The notes beneath the pieces are model-generated. The model ran no database searches. It was given only the letters and a program-made list of their open reading frames with translations, and was not told where the DNA came from. This document shows, one piece after another, positions 17,376-25,804 of a stretch of 64,000 nucleotides of DNA. Each line of letters starts with the position of its first letter. Position 1 is the first letter of the stretch. The stretch is from Paenibacillus sacheonensis (GTDB taxonomy: Bacteria; Bacillota; Bacilli; Paenibacillales; Paenibacillaceae). A program made the translations under genes and the position numbers. Where the stretch lies: positions 124,001 to 188,000 of the forward strand of contig NZ_JAAAMU010000003.1 of assembly GCF_009909195.1 (NCBI RefSeq), in the 5' to 3' direction.

Positions 17376-18563
17376 TTGAACGGTTCTTGGCGGTATCAAT
17401 GGACGACAGACGTGAAATTGAATGTACTCGCTGGCATTACGGCGACGCTGGCGCTTATTCCGGATTCGCTGGCATTTTCGTTTATGGCGGGCGTTCCGCC
17501 GACGGTCGGCATTTACGCCTCCATTTGCATCTTGCTGGTGATTACGTTTCTGGGCGGCAGGCCCGGCATGATCTCCGCGGCGGCGGGGTCGATGGCCGTT
17601 CTGATGCTGGATCTCGTGAAAGAACACGGCATCCACTATCTATTCGCGGCAACGGTGCTGACCGGACTCATCCAATACTTGATGGGGGCGTTCAAGCTCG
17701 GCAAGCTGGTGAATTACGTGCCGCAGCCGGTGCTGACGGGCTTCGTGAACGCGCTGGCGATCATGATCTTCATGTCGCAGCTGCGCTATTTCAAGCATGC
17801 TTCATGGACCATGTACGCGCTCGCGGCCGTGGCCCTGGTCATCATCTATATCCTGCCGAGGTATTTCAAAGCAATCCCGTCGCCGCTCGCGGCCGTCATT
17901 CTGCTGACGTTCGGCGTCTGGGCGTTCGGCATTCACGGCGTCAGCCAGATCGGCGATATCGCGGCGATCGACGTATCGCTGCCTTCGTTCCTCTTGCCGG
18001 ACGTTCCGTTCTCTTGGGAGACGCTGATGATTATTTTGCCGTACTCGTTATCGCTGGCCGTGGTGGGCTTTACCGAGACGATGCTGACGCAAAATCTGCT
18101 GGACGACACGACGGGGGAGCGAACGGACAAGAACCGGGAGATGCGCGGACAAGGCATCGCGAACTTCGTCGCGGGCTTCTTTGGCGGCATGGCCGGCTGC
18201 GCGCTCGTCGCGGAATCGGTGCTCAACGTGCGGATGGGAGGGCGCAATCGATTGTCGACGCTCGTCGCCGCGTTGTTCCTCCTGCTGCTCGTCGTCGCTC
18301 TGGGAGATTTATTGTCGCTCGTTCCTATGGCTGCCTTGGTCGGGATCATGCTCATGGTATGCGCGGCGATCTTCGATTGGAGATCGATCTTCAAGGTTCG
18401 CGAGGTTCCCGCCAGCGAGACCATCGTCATGGTCGTAACGGTCGGCGCGGTCATCGTCACGCATGACTTGGCGATCGGCGTCATTGCGGGCGTCATCGTC
18501 AGCGCTCTGTTCGCGCTCTTGAAGCGCAGGTCGACGAGGAGCCGCAGCGCTGCCGAAGGGTAA
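17376..18563 (+). CDS. SulP-family anion transporter lacking a STAS domain
   Basis: A 395-residue polytopic membrane protein of the SulP (SLC26-like) family, with about ten or more helices. The first segment, LNVLAGITATLALIPDSLAF, contains the conserved A..IP.S.AF element. YVPQPVLTGFVNALAI and GFTETMLTQNLLDD also fit the family. Members move sulfate, bicarbonate or other anions by symport or exchange. Most have a cytoplasmic STAS domain after the last helix; here the protein ends about 15 residues after it (LLKRRSTRSRSAAEG). The TTG start has AGAGGTG at 17364-17370 and agrees with the promoter position. The substrate cannot be deduced. Confidence 0.85.
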   Translation: MNGSWRYQWTTDVKLNVLAGITATLALIPDSLAFSFMAGVPPTVGIYASICILLVITFLGGRPGMISAAAGSMAVLMLDLVKEHGIHYLFAATVLTGLIQYLMGAFKLGKLVNYVPQPVLTGFVNALAIMIFMSQLRYFKHASWTMYALAAVALVIIYILPRYFKAIPSPLAAVILLTFGVWAFGIHGVSQIGDIAAIDVSLPSFLLPDVPFSWETLMIILPYSLSLAVVGFTETMLTQNLLDDTTGERTDKNREMRGQGIANFVAGFFGGMAGCALVAESVLNVRMGGRNRLSTLVAALFLLLLVVALGDLLSLVPMAALVGIMLMVCAAIFDWRSIFKVREVPASETIVMVVTVGAVIVTHDLAIGVIAGVIVSALFALLKRRSTRSRSAAEG

Positions 18564-18575
18564 GGAGGGGGTCGC

Positions 18576-19499
18576 ATGACCGGCGGGAGCTTCTATGACG
18601 CGAAGTGGCGGTCGGAAGGGAATTTCCGGCCCAAAATCGTTGCCTACTACTATAAGCAGTGGGATGATTTTCATATGGGCTTCCATATGCATGACTCCAC
18701 GGAATTCATGTATGTCATCTCGGGAACGTGCACGGTCGAGACGAAGGACGATCTCGTAGCGATGCGCAAAGGCGATCTAATTATGCTGGATGCCGGCGTC
18801 ACGCACAGGCTTAGCGTCGAGAAGGGCAGTCCATGCCGGATGCTGAACGTCGAATTTACCTTCAAGCCTTGCGACGGCATTTTCCCGTCATTCGGTCAAT
18901 TGGCCCAGAGCGACACGGCCTTCTCGGAGCTGCTGGAACGCAGGCCGGATACGCTCGTGCTCCGGGATTCCGCGGACGTGCAGCATATCTTGAAGACGCT
19001 CGTGCTGGAGCTGGATATCGGAGGTACGGGGGCAGGCAGGGAGAACATGACGAATCTGCTCATTTCGCAGCTGCTCGTCCGCGTCGCGCGGCTCGCCGCG
19101 GAGGACGCGAAGAACGGCGCGGAGCGCCAAATTCATCGTTACGTGCGCACGGCTGCCGAATACCTGCACCAGCATTACGACAGCGACATTCAAGCGAAGG
19201 ACGTCGCCGCGGCCGTTAACCTGCATCCGGTCTACTTGCAGCGTATCTTCAAAGCGAATATGGAGATGTCCATTACCGAGTATCTCGCCGAGCTGCGCGT
19301 GGAGCGGGCCAAGATGCTGCTCGCGCGGACGGATGTACCGATTATCGAGGTAGCCGACTATATCGGGCTGAACAGCAGGCAGTATTTCAGCATGATGTTC
19401 AAGAAAGCGACGGGCATGTCGCCTGCCGCTTACCGGAAATCGAAGGCGTCCATCCAGTTTCTGCAAGAGAACCAAGTTGAGATAGTTGACATTCCTTGA
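18576..19499 (+). CDS. AraC-family transcriptional regulator
   Basis: A 307-residue regulator with an N-terminal cupin sensor (FHMHDSTEFMYVISGTC, about residues 30-100) and C-terminal double helix-turn-helix (residues 200-300). The latter includes VAAAVNLHPVYLQRIFKAN and VADYIGLNSRQYFSMMFKKATG. GGTAAGGAGGGG precedes the ATG. It lies 12 bp after the SulP gene and 98 bp before the GH4 glycosidase gene, all on the same strand. The most likely target is the glycosidase, with an alpha-galactoside or similar sugar as effector; this is inferred from position. Confidence 0.9.
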   Translation: MTGGSFYDAKWRSEGNFRPKIVAYYYKQWDDFHMGFHMHDSTEFMYVISGTCTVETKDDLVAMRKGDLIMLDAGVTHRLSVEKGSPCRMLNVEFTFKPCDGIFPSFGQLAQSDTAFSELLERRPDTLVLRDSADVQHILKTLVLELDIGGTGAGRENMTNLLISQLLVRVARLAAEDAKNGAERQIHRYVRTAAEYLHQHYDSDIQAKDVAAAVNLHPVYLQRIFKANMEMSITEYLAELRVERAKMLLARTDVPIIEVADYIGLNSRQYFSMMFKKATGMSPAAYRKSKASIQFLQENQVEIVDIP

Positions 19500-19540
19500 A
19501 CAAATCTGTTGCAAATGTGGAAACGCCTTCTTAACTCGCC

Positions 19541-19549
19541 TGCTACAAT
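19541..19549 (+). promoter_or_regulatory. Extended -10 promoter of the GH4 glycosidase gene
   Basis: TGC followed by TACAAT (19544-19549) is a good extended -10 element 49 bp before the start codon. The expected -35 position is poor, consistent with a promoter that needs an activator such as the adjacent AraC protein. Confidence 0.45.
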
Positions 19550-19597
19550 GAGGGTATTGAAATACATTCCCCAAATGGCGGATAGGAGGCTTTTTTC

Positions 19598-21106
19598 ATG
19601 TCTTTTAAAGTAGCTTTTGTCGGAGCGGGCAGTATCGGATTCTCGCGTACGCTGCTGCGCGATTTGCTTGCCGTACCGGAGTTCAAGAATATTGAAGTTG
19701 CGTTTACTGACATCAATCAGCATAATCTCGACATGGTGACGCAGCTCGTGCAGCGCGACATCCGCGAGAACGGCTTGTCCATCGAGATTCAGTCGACGAC
19801 GGATCGCCGCGAGGCTTTGAAGGATGCCCGTTACGTGTTCTGCGTCGTGCGCATCGGCGGTCTGGAAGCATTCCAGCATGACGTCGACATTCCGCTCAAG
19901 TATGGCGTCGACCAATGCGTCGGCGACACGCTGTGCGCAGGCGGCATCATGTACGGCCAACGCGGCATCGCGGCCATGCTCGAGATCTGCAAAGATATCC
20001 GCGAAGTCGCGGAGCCGAATGCGCTGCTGCTCAACTATGCGAACCCGATGGCCATGCTGACTTGGGCTTGCAACAAATACGGCGGCGTCCGTACGATCGG
20101 CCTCTGCCATGGCGTTCAAGGCGGCCATCACCAGATCGCGCGCGCCCTCGGCAAGAAGAAGGAAGAAGTCGACATCATCTGCGCGGGCATCAATCACCAG
20201 ACGTGGTACGTTTCCGTCAAGACGGACGGCGTCGACCGGACGGGCGATCTGCTTGAAGCGTTCGAGAGCGTGCCTGACTTCATGCAGACGGAGAAGGTCC
20301 GCATCGATATGATGCGCCGCTTCGGTTATTACTCGACGGAGTCGAACGGACACTTAAGCGAATACGTGCCTTGGTACCGCAAGCGTGCGGACGAAATCAA
20401 GGATTGGATCGACATGGGCGTCTGGATCAACGGCGAAACCGGCGGTTACCTGCGCGTCTGCACGGAAGGCCGCAATTGGTTCGAGACCGACTTCCCGAAC
20501 TGGATGAAAGCCGATCCGTACGTGTATTCGGCGGAGAACCGCGGCGAAGAGCACGGATCCTATATCATTGAGGGCTTGGAGACGGGACGCGTCTACCGCG
20601 GCCACTTCAACGTCGTGAACAACGGCGTCATCACGAACCTGCCGGACGACGCCATCATCGAAGCGCCGGGCTATGTCGACCGCAACGGCATCAACATGCC
20701 GGTCGTTGGCGATCTGCCGCTCGGCTGCGCCGCTGTATGCAACGTCAGCATCTCCGTGCAGCGCCTTGCCGTGGAAGCTGCCGTGCACGGCGACGACAAG
20801 CTGCTTCGCCAAGCGATGATGATGGATCCGCTCGTAGGCGCGGTGTGCAATCCGAAGGAAATTTGGCAAATGGTTGACGAGATGCTCGTCGCGCAGGCGA
20901 AATGGCTGCCGCAATACACGGCTTCCGTCGAAGCCGCCGAGAAGCGCCTCGCCGCAGGACCGCTCGTGCCGACCCGCGAGAACTACCAAGGCGCGGCCCG
21001 TCTGAAGACGAAGACGATCGAAGAGCTGACCGCGGACCGCGAGGCATCGACCCGCAACGCACGTGAAGCGGATAAAGCGAAAGAACGTCCGGCTGCAGCG
21101 CACTAA
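19598..21106 (+). CDS. GH4 glycosidase, alpha-galactosidase-like
   Basis: A 502-residue NAD- and metal-dependent glycosidase of family GH4, which cleaves by redox elimination rather than direct hydrolysis. The N-terminal Rossmann fold begins FVGAGSIGFSRTLLRD. The expected metal ligands are Cys170 in GLCHGVQGG and His200 in GINHQTWY. Family members include MelA-type alpha-galactosidases and alpha-glucosidases, and also alpha-galacturonidases, so substrate is uncertain; the Cys-His signature favours an alpha-galactosidase-like enzyme. The protein is about 50 residues longer than E. coli MelA, with a charged C-terminal tail. AGGAGG lies upstream. The enzyme is intracellular and has no transporter next to it. 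Confidence 0.87.
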   Translation: MSFKVAFVGAGSIGFSRTLLRDLLAVPEFKNIEVAFTDINQHNLDMVTQLVQRDIRENGLSIEIQSTTDRREALKDARYVFCVVRIGGLEAFQHDVDIPLKYGVDQCVGDTLCAGGIMYGQRGIAAMLEICKDIREVAEPNALLLNYANPMAMLTWACNKYGGVRTIGLCHGVQGGHHQIARALGKKKEEVDIICAGINHQTWYVSVKTDGVDRTGDLLEAFESVPDFMQTEKVRIDMMRRFGYYSTESNGHLSEYVPWYRKRADEIKDWIDMGVWINGETGGYLRVCTEGRNWFETDFPNWMKADPYVYSAENRGEEHGSYIIEGLETGRVYRGHFNVVNNGVITNLPDDAIIEAPGYVDRNGINMPVVGDLPLGCAAVCNVSISVQRLAVEAAVHGDDKLLRQAMMMDPLVGAVCNPKEIWQMVDEMLVAQAKWLPQYTASVEAAEKRLAAGPLVPTRENYQGAARLKTKTIEELTADREASTRNAREADKAKERPAAAH

Positions 21107-21119
21107 ACGATCCGCTTAT

Positions 21120-21172
21120 AAAGGCTCCGTCCCTCGGCTTCTTCAATAGAAGATGCCAGGTACGGAGCCTTT
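21120..21172. terminator. Bidirectional terminator between convergent genes
   Basis: AAAGGCTCCGT (21120-21130) pairs perfectly with ACGGAGCCTTT (21162-21172). The 31 nt loop has its own small stem (CTTCT...AGAAG). It lies between the GH4 gene and the minus-strand pirin gene and can serve both. Confidence 0.7.
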
Positions 21173-21196
21173 GTCAGTCACCTATTGCGGGTGATA

Positions 21197-21973
21197 TTAA
21201 CGTTTCGGATACAGCGGATAGTCGACCGAAGTCGGCACGTCGATCAGAATCAGGCGGAGCTTCGTTTCGACGTCCGCGGTGATGACGGCGGCGTCGGATC
21301 TCTCCGCGCGCACGAGCACGAAATCCTTGTGCTTGAATGCCGTGCGATTATCCGGCTGGCCCGCATAGGACCAGGAACCGCCGCCGCGAATCGCGAGCGC
21401 CGTGAGGGAACGGCCATTCTCCACGGGATGCGAATAGGAAGCGCCCGGCTCGATCTCTACGTCCCACATGCGGGCGTCGGCTACGATATGGATCGGCGAG
21501 CCTTCGCCGATGACCGTTTTCTTCGTAAAGCCGCTGCCTTGCTCGATCGGAAAGGCTTCGTGCTCGTATTGGTTGTAGGTCGGCTCCGTTTGCAGCGCTT
21601 CTTGGACGGAGGGCTCGAACCAGATTTGGAAGCCTTCCATATCCGGACCGACGAAGCGCTCTTCGTGGCTGACGCCGGAGCCCGTCTGCATCAATTGCAC
21701 GCCGCCGGCGCCGATGCTGCTCTTCGTGCCCAGCGTATCCCCGTGCTCGGCTTTTCCCGCAACGACATAGGTCATGATTTCAAAAGCTTGATGGGGGTGC
21801 AGCGGAATATACCCGTCTTGTTTCGCATGCGCCCATGCCCAGTAGAACAAGGTGCTGACCCGTTTCACGACGGCGCCTTCCCCGGAGAAGCCGATCGGTT
21901 TCTGTTCCGTGATTTTACCGCCGTCAAAAGCGCCGGTTGCTTGCAACGTTGGTCCGTACACGAGTGTTTGCAT
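21197..21973 (-). CDS. Pirin-family cupin protein
   Basis: A 258-residue two-cupin protein of the pirin family. The N-terminal cupin carries LHPHQAFEIMTYVVAGKAEHGD, matching the iron-binding pattern (His-x-His, Glu/His), and RFVGPDMEGFQIWFEP follows. Bacterial pirins have quercetin 2,3-dioxygenase or redox-sensing roles. GGGAGG precedes the ATG. It is the third gene of a minus-strand operon with a DoxX protein and a MarR regulator, an association typical of quinone or electrophile detoxification; the exact substrate is not known. Confidence 0.9.
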   Translation of the reverse strand: MQTLVYGPTLQATGAFDGGKITEQKPIGFSGEGAVVKRVSTLFYWAWAHAKQDGYIPLHPHQAFEIMTYVVAGKAEHGDTLGTKSSIGAGGVQLMQTGSGVSHEERFVGPDMEGFQIWFEPSVQEALQTEPTYNQYEHEAFPIEQGSGFTKKTVIGEGSPIHIVADARMWDVEIEPGASYSHPVENGRSLTALAIRGGGSWSYAGQPDNRTAFKHKDFVLVRAERSDAAVITADVETKLRLILIDVPTSVDYPLYPKR

Positions 21974-21999
21974 ATGAAAGCCTCCCTATGAATGAGCGT

Positions 22000-22380
22000 T
22001 TATAATTTGTAGTCTCCCGCGCCGACAAGCGCCAAGCCGACGGAGACCGCGATCATGATGATGTTATATTCCATGCCGTTCTGTCTCACCCAGAACCCGA
22101 ACCTGAAGTGAATGGAGGCGATGGCGCCGAGCATCGTCAGCACGATCAATACGGCAGCGACGTACAGCCAGTGGCCGACCGAGAACAGCAGGCCGCCGGC
22201 CAATTCGGCCGACCCCGCCAGCAATGCGAACGTTATGCCGGGCTTCAAGCCGATGGAGCTCATCCAGCTGCCCGTTCCTTTCAGCCCATACCCGCCGAAC
22301 CAGCCAAACAGCTTCTGGGTGCCGTGTCCGGCGAGCGTCAATCCGACGGCCAAACGAATGATCAACAAGCCAAGCGACAT
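22000..22380 (-). CDS. DoxX-family membrane protein
   Basis: A 126-residue protein with four predicted helices and the DoxX pattern: LIIRLAVGLTLAGHGTQKLFGWFGGYG at the N-terminus, then GITFALLAGSAELAGGLLF. DoxX proteins in Firmicutes (CatD/MhqP-like) take part in resistance to catechols and quinones, possibly as membrane partners of dioxygenases. GGAGGAG precedes the ATG. It lies between the MarR and pirin genes with gaps of about 25 bp, clearly one operon. Confidence 0.88.
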   Translation of the reverse strand: MSLGLLIIRLAVGLTLAGHGTQKLFGWFGGYGLKGTGSWMSSIGLKPGITFALLAGSAELAGGLLFSVGHWLYVAAVLIVLTMLGAIASIHFRFGFWVRQNGMEYNIIMIAVSVGLALVGAGDYKL

Positions 22381-22403
22381 GCTAATGCGAATCTCCTCCG
22401 ATA

Positions 22404-22850
22404 CTACGTAAAACTATGCTGGGCAGCAAGGCCAAGCTTCTTCAACAGCTGTATGGCTTGCGCCTGCTCGTCTGCCGTTAGGCCGCTGACCGCTTTCGAG
22501 ATCGCTTCCGTGTGCGGCTCGAAGGCTTCGTCCAGGAATGCTTTACCTTGTTCCGTGATTTCGGCGAACGTAACCCTGCGGTCCGTCGGGCATGCTTTGC
22601 GTTTCGCCAGCCCCTTGTCCGCGAGCTTGTCGATCACGTACGTAATGTTTCCGCTCGTCATCAATATTTTCTCGCCGATCTGCTGAAGCGGCTGCTCGCC
22701 TTTATGGTACAGAAGCTCCAATACGGCGAATTCGGTCGGGTTGAGTCCGCGGCTCCGAATATCCTGATAGACATGCGCCGTGACCCATTGATGCGCGCGG
22801 GAGAGCGTGATAAACAGTTGAAGCTCATTGGTTCTGTTTGGCGTCGTCAA
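22404..22850 (-). CDS. MarR-family transcriptional regulator
   Basis: A 148-residue winged-helix regulator. The recognition region is ILMTSGNITYVIDKLADKGL and the wing contains KACPTDRRVTFAEITEQG, where the DRR motif contacts DNA. The TTG start at 22850 is supported by GAGGTGAAG seven bases upstream. It heads the MarR-DoxX-pirin operon, and an 18 bp near-palindrome overlaps the operon's -10 box, so it almost certainly represses its own operon. MhqR and YodB-like relatives respond to quinones or diamide; no cysteine-based sensor stands out beyond the one in KACPTD. Confidence 0.92.
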   Translation of the reverse strand: MTTPNRTNELQLFITLSRAHQWVTAHVYQDIRSRGLNPTEFAVLELLYHKGEQPLQQIGEKILMTSGNITYVIDKLADKGLAKRKACPTDRRVTFAEITEQGKAFLDEAFEPHTEAISKAVSGLTADEQAQAIQLLKKLGLAAQHSFT

Positions 22851-22911
22851 TGTTCTTCACCTCATCGAGAGATAGTTTCCAATCATGCGGCTTCATTTCT
22901 TCAAAGTGTAA

Positions 22912-22952
22912 TATCTTAATTTAAAGATATATGAATTTGTTCCTTATGTCAA
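22912..22952 (-). promoter_or_regulatory. Promoter and MarR operator of the MarR-DoxX-pirin operon
   Basis: On the minus strand TTGACA (22952-22947) and TATCTT (22929-22924) are 17 bp apart. The imperfect palindrome TATCTTAATTTAAAGATA (22912-22929) covers the -10 box. Its size and TATCTT...AAGATA arms are typical of MarR/MhqR-type operators. Confidence 0.7.
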
Positions 22953-23022
22953 GCTCGCGATAACGGCAAAAGGCAGTTCCCCCATCGCACCGCGCGATGA
23001 AGGAAGTTTGCCCCAATCGTCC

Positions 23023-24012
23023 TCAATAAATCCGATGGACGATTTCTTCGAAATCCGGCTCTTCCATATGAACGTCTTCGATCTCGCCGTATTGTTCGAG
23101 CATGCGCAAGGCGTCCATCGCGCTCAGCTGTTCTCGGTTGCAGGCGGCCGTCAAGACGCGTTCGTCCTCGCCGCAGCTGAGTTGAAGTCCGTTGAATTCG
23201 GAACGCGTGATCGCATGCTTCGCAGAATCGGCGATCGGGAGTTTGTAGGTAATGCGGATGAGCGTAGGCAGGCCGATGCGGCGGCGTAGATCGTCTATGC
23301 TGCCGTCGAAGCCCAGCTTGCCGTCGTTGATGACGATCACGCGGCCGCAGAGCTGTTCGATATCGTCCATGTCATGCGTCGTGAGCAGCACCGTTTTGCC
23401 GAGATGCTGATTAATGGACTTGAGAAAGTGGCGGATGCTGCGCTTGGCCGTAACGTCGAGCCCGATGGTCGGTTCGTCGAGGAATAGAATAGCCGGATCA
23501 TGCAGCAGCGCCGCCGCGAGGTCGGAGCGCATGCGCTGACCCAGCGAGAGCTTCCGGGCCGGCGTATCCATGAACGGTTCCAGTTCCAGCAGCTCGCTGA
23601 GCTGGCTAAGCCGCCGCTTCATCATGCCGGCATCGATGCCGTACATGGCGGCAAGGATATCGAACGAATCGCGGACGGGCAAATCCCACCACAGCTGGGT
23701 CCGCTGACCGAAGAGCACGCCGAGCTTCCTTGCGACGCGTCTGCGATCATGATGGGGGCTTAGCCCGTCGATCGTAACGCGGCCGGACGTCGGGTGAAGG
23801 ATGCCGGAGAGCATTTTGATCGTCGTCGATTTGCCTGCGCCATTCGGGCCGATATAGCCGACGAATTCGCCCGGTTCGATGTTGAAATTGATATCCGCTA
23901 CGGCGTGCTTGATGCGGACATCGCGGGAGAACAGCATGCGGACGCCCTTGAAGGCGCCCTCCTTCGCTGCCGCCGTGCGGAATTGCTTCGATAGATGCTG
24001 AACCTGAATCAT
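23023..24012 (-). CDS. ABC-2 exporter ATP-binding protein
   Basis: A 329-residue ATPase with Walker A YIGPNGAGKSTT, signature KLSLGQRMRSDLAAALLHDP and Walker B ILFLDEPTIGLD. A 90-residue C-terminal extension follows. The inserted FGQRTQLWWDLPVRDSF element is typical of the ATPase that partners DUF990-type (ABC2_membrane_6) permeases. The start was set at the ATG ending at 24012; the long upstream open frame overlaps the next gene and has no recognisable sequence. It is the last gene of a three-gene minus-strand operon with two permeases. The substrate is unknown. Confidence 0.9.
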   Translation of the reverse strand: MIQVQHLSKQFRTAAAKEGAFKGVRMLFSRDVRIKHAVADINFNIEPGEFVGYIGPNGAGKSTTIKMLSGILHPTSGRVTIDGLSPHHDRRRVARKLGVLFGQRTQLWWDLPVRDSFDILAAMYGIDAGMMKRRLSQLSELLELEPFMDTPARKLSLGQRMRSDLAAALLHDPAILFLDEPTIGLDVTAKRSIRHFLKSINQHLGKTVLLTTHDMDDIEQLCGRVIVINDGKLGFDGSIDDLRRRIGLPTLIRITYKLPIADSAKHAITRSEFNGLQLSCGEDERVLTAACNREQLSAMDALRMLEQYGEIEDVHMEEPDFEEIVHRIY

Positions 24013-24044
24013 ACGGGGCGGTTCACTCCTTCCTGAATGGCGAA

Positions 24045-24839
24045 TTATGTGCCCGTGCTCTGGTAGCGCATTAATCCGCGTCTCCATAGCAGCAGCCCGG
24101 CAGCGAATAGACAAGCGGCCACGACCGGAGAAGCGATCAGCAGTCCGATTCCGCCCTCGCCCCGAAGCAGGTAGAGGGAAGGGACATAATTGGCAAAAGC
24201 AACCGGAATAGCCGTCAGCAGCATGCCCTGCATCCACTTCGGGTAGATCGACACCGGGTATTGCACGGCCGTTCGAGCCGCATCCTCGGTAATGGTCTGC
24301 AGCTCTTCGATGCGGGTAAGCCAGAAACCGAGGGAAGCCGTCAGCAGGCCGATGGCAAACAGCAATAAAGCACCCGATAACACAATTACAACCGTATACG
24401 GGATTGCCGTCCACGTAATTTGGCCATGCTGAAACAGCTCCCGCATGCAGAGGATGAGTACCGTCATGCCTTGGAGGACCTCGCCGATGCGAAACGAAAC
24501 ATTTTGGGACATGAGACCGAGCAGGATCGGAATCGGCCGAAGCAGCAGATTGTCGAGATCCCCGCTGACCAAATAATGCTCCAGATGGTGAACGTCCGAA
24601 GCGAGCGTTCGGTAAATGGCCTTCGATAGCGTTAGCACGGCATACAAGTAACCGGCTTCCTCCAGGCTCCAGCCTTTGATATGGCCGAACTTGGCCAGAA
24701 TGACGGCAAGCATCGCGAATTCGACGACATTGATGACGGCCGCCATGATCGTGGAGAACCAGAAGTTGAACTTATACTGCATCCGGCTGCGTAGGCTTGC
24801 CGCCGCGAGCAGCTTATACATGCGCAGCTGTTCCTTCAT
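24045..24839 (-). CDS. ABC exporter permease, DUF990-like
   Basis: A 264-residue membrane protein with about six predicted helices. The N-terminal MKEQLRMYKLLAAASLRSRMQYKFNF and internal SGDLDNLLLRPIPILLGL fit the DUF990/ABC2_membrane_6 family. The ATG ending at 24839 was chosen, with GGAGGTG about ten bases upstream. Its start overlaps the stop of the other permease gene (ATGA). Two such permeases plus one ATPase usually form an asymmetric exporter. Confidence 0.85.
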   Translation of the reverse strand: MKEQLRMYKLLAAASLRSRMQYKFNFWFSTIMAAVINVVEFAMLAVILAKFGHIKGWSLEEAGYLYAVLTLSKAIYRTLASDVHHLEHYLVSGDLDNLLLRPIPILLGLMSQNVSFRIGEVLQGMTVLILCMRELFQHGQITWTAIPYTVVIVLSGALLLFAIGLLTASLGFWLTRIEELQTITEDAARTAVQYPVSIYPKWMQGMLLTAIPVAFANYVPSLYLLRGEGGIGLLIASPVVAACLFAAGLLLWRRGLMRYQSTGT

Positions 24840-25612
24840 CCGCCATGCACCTCCACCTTCCGGCGCATCCTGCTCGTTACGAACAGGCAGAGTCCCGTCA
24901 ATAAGGCGCACCAGCCGGCCGATCCCAGCAGGCTCGAGGCATCCTCGAGACCGAGGTATAACTTTGACGGTATATAATGAAGAAACGGGTAAAAAGAAGC
25001 GTGGCTGAGCACGCGAAGCCAGCCCGGCAGCCATTCGACGGGAATGAGAAATCCGGAAAGCAGCATGCTGAAGGCGTAGTTGACCCAGTACAGCCAGCGT
25101 GACTCCGTCGTCCAGAGCGCGGCTGCGCCGATCAGGTAATTGATGCAGATAGAGATGTATGCGGCGAGCGCAAGAGCAACAGCGGTCCATAGAAAGGTAA
25201 TCATCGAGGAAGGGACGTGAAGCGGGAGAACCAAGAGGTAGAGCGCGTAGATCGGGATGCTTTTGTACAACAGCTGGTAAGCGATCTGACCCCATTCCCG
25301 GCACATCAACTGATAGAAGAAATGTACCGGACGCATAAGGTCCGTGGCGATTTGGCCCGTTCGAACGGATTGCTCGATGCCGAGGCCGTTGGTCAGGAAG
25401 GAGACGACCCAGAGGCTGACCTGATTGAAGGCGACGTAACTGATCATGCCGTTCAAGCCATACGTTCCGAGCGATTGGCTCTGTCCGATGCCAACCCAGA
25501 TGGAGACGTAGATAAAACCGAAGATGGCGCTCGCAAGGTTATGTACCATATGCGCGCCGCGGTACTGCAAGTTGCGGCGATAGGTCTTGCGCGCCAAAGT
25601 GAGGAATAACAT
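24836..25612 (-). CDS. ABC exporter permease, DUF990-like
   Basis: A 258-residue protein with about six predicted membrane helices (MLFLTLARKTYRRNLQYRGA then SAIFGFIYVSIWVGIG). It carries the same LMRPVHFFYQLMCREWGQ-type segment that marks the DUF990 permease pair (compare LLRPIPILLGLMSQN in its partner). GGAGGTGACCC directly precedes the ATG. It is the first gene of the minus-strand exporter operon and is translationally coupled to the second permease by a four-base overlap. Confidence 0.85.
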   Translation of the reverse strand: MLFLTLARKTYRRNLQYRGAHMVHNLASAIFGFIYVSIWVGIGQSQSLGTYGLNGMISYVAFNQVSLWVVSFLTNGLGIEQSVRTGQIATDLMRPVHFFYQLMCREWGQIAYQLLYKSIPIYALYLLVLPLHVPSSMITFLWTAVALALAAYISICINYLIGAAALWTTESRWLYWVNYAFSMLLSGFLIPVEWLPGWLRVLSHASFYPFLHYIPSKLYLGLEDASSLLGSAGWCALLTGLCLFVTSRMRRKVEVHGG

Positions 25613-25759
25613 GGGTCACCTCCGTCAATGTAAGCTTGCGGCTAAGCCGTATTGCTTGCGTTGCAGGTGAAATGGCGTAGAGAGAGAGCGAGAAATATCA
25701 TAGCTTAACTAGCAGATTAAGGCAAATTATTTTTTTCTTCATTAAGAAAGCGTGCAAGC

Positions 25760-25789
25760 AAAAGCCGGAGCGTCTTATGACGCTCCGGC
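25760..25789 (-). terminator. Terminator after the YhcN-like gene
   Basis: On the minus strand an 11 bp perfect stem (GCCGGAGCGTC with GACGCTCCGGC, loop of 4) is followed by TTTT. It lies 16 bases beyond the lipoprotein stop codon. Confidence 0.8.
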
Positions 25790-25804
25790 CGAGGGACCGA
25801 ACGA

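Noticed and set aside
22965-23010. Terminator after the minus-strand ABC ATPase gene
   Set aside because: A small CATCG/CGATG stem and partial outer pairing exist, with TTTT on the minus strand, but the structure is too irregular to call.
24013-24414. N-terminal extension of the minus-strand ATPase gene
   Set aside because: The extra residues overlap the permease gene and show no family similarity. The ATPase proper starts MIQVQHLSKQF at 24012.
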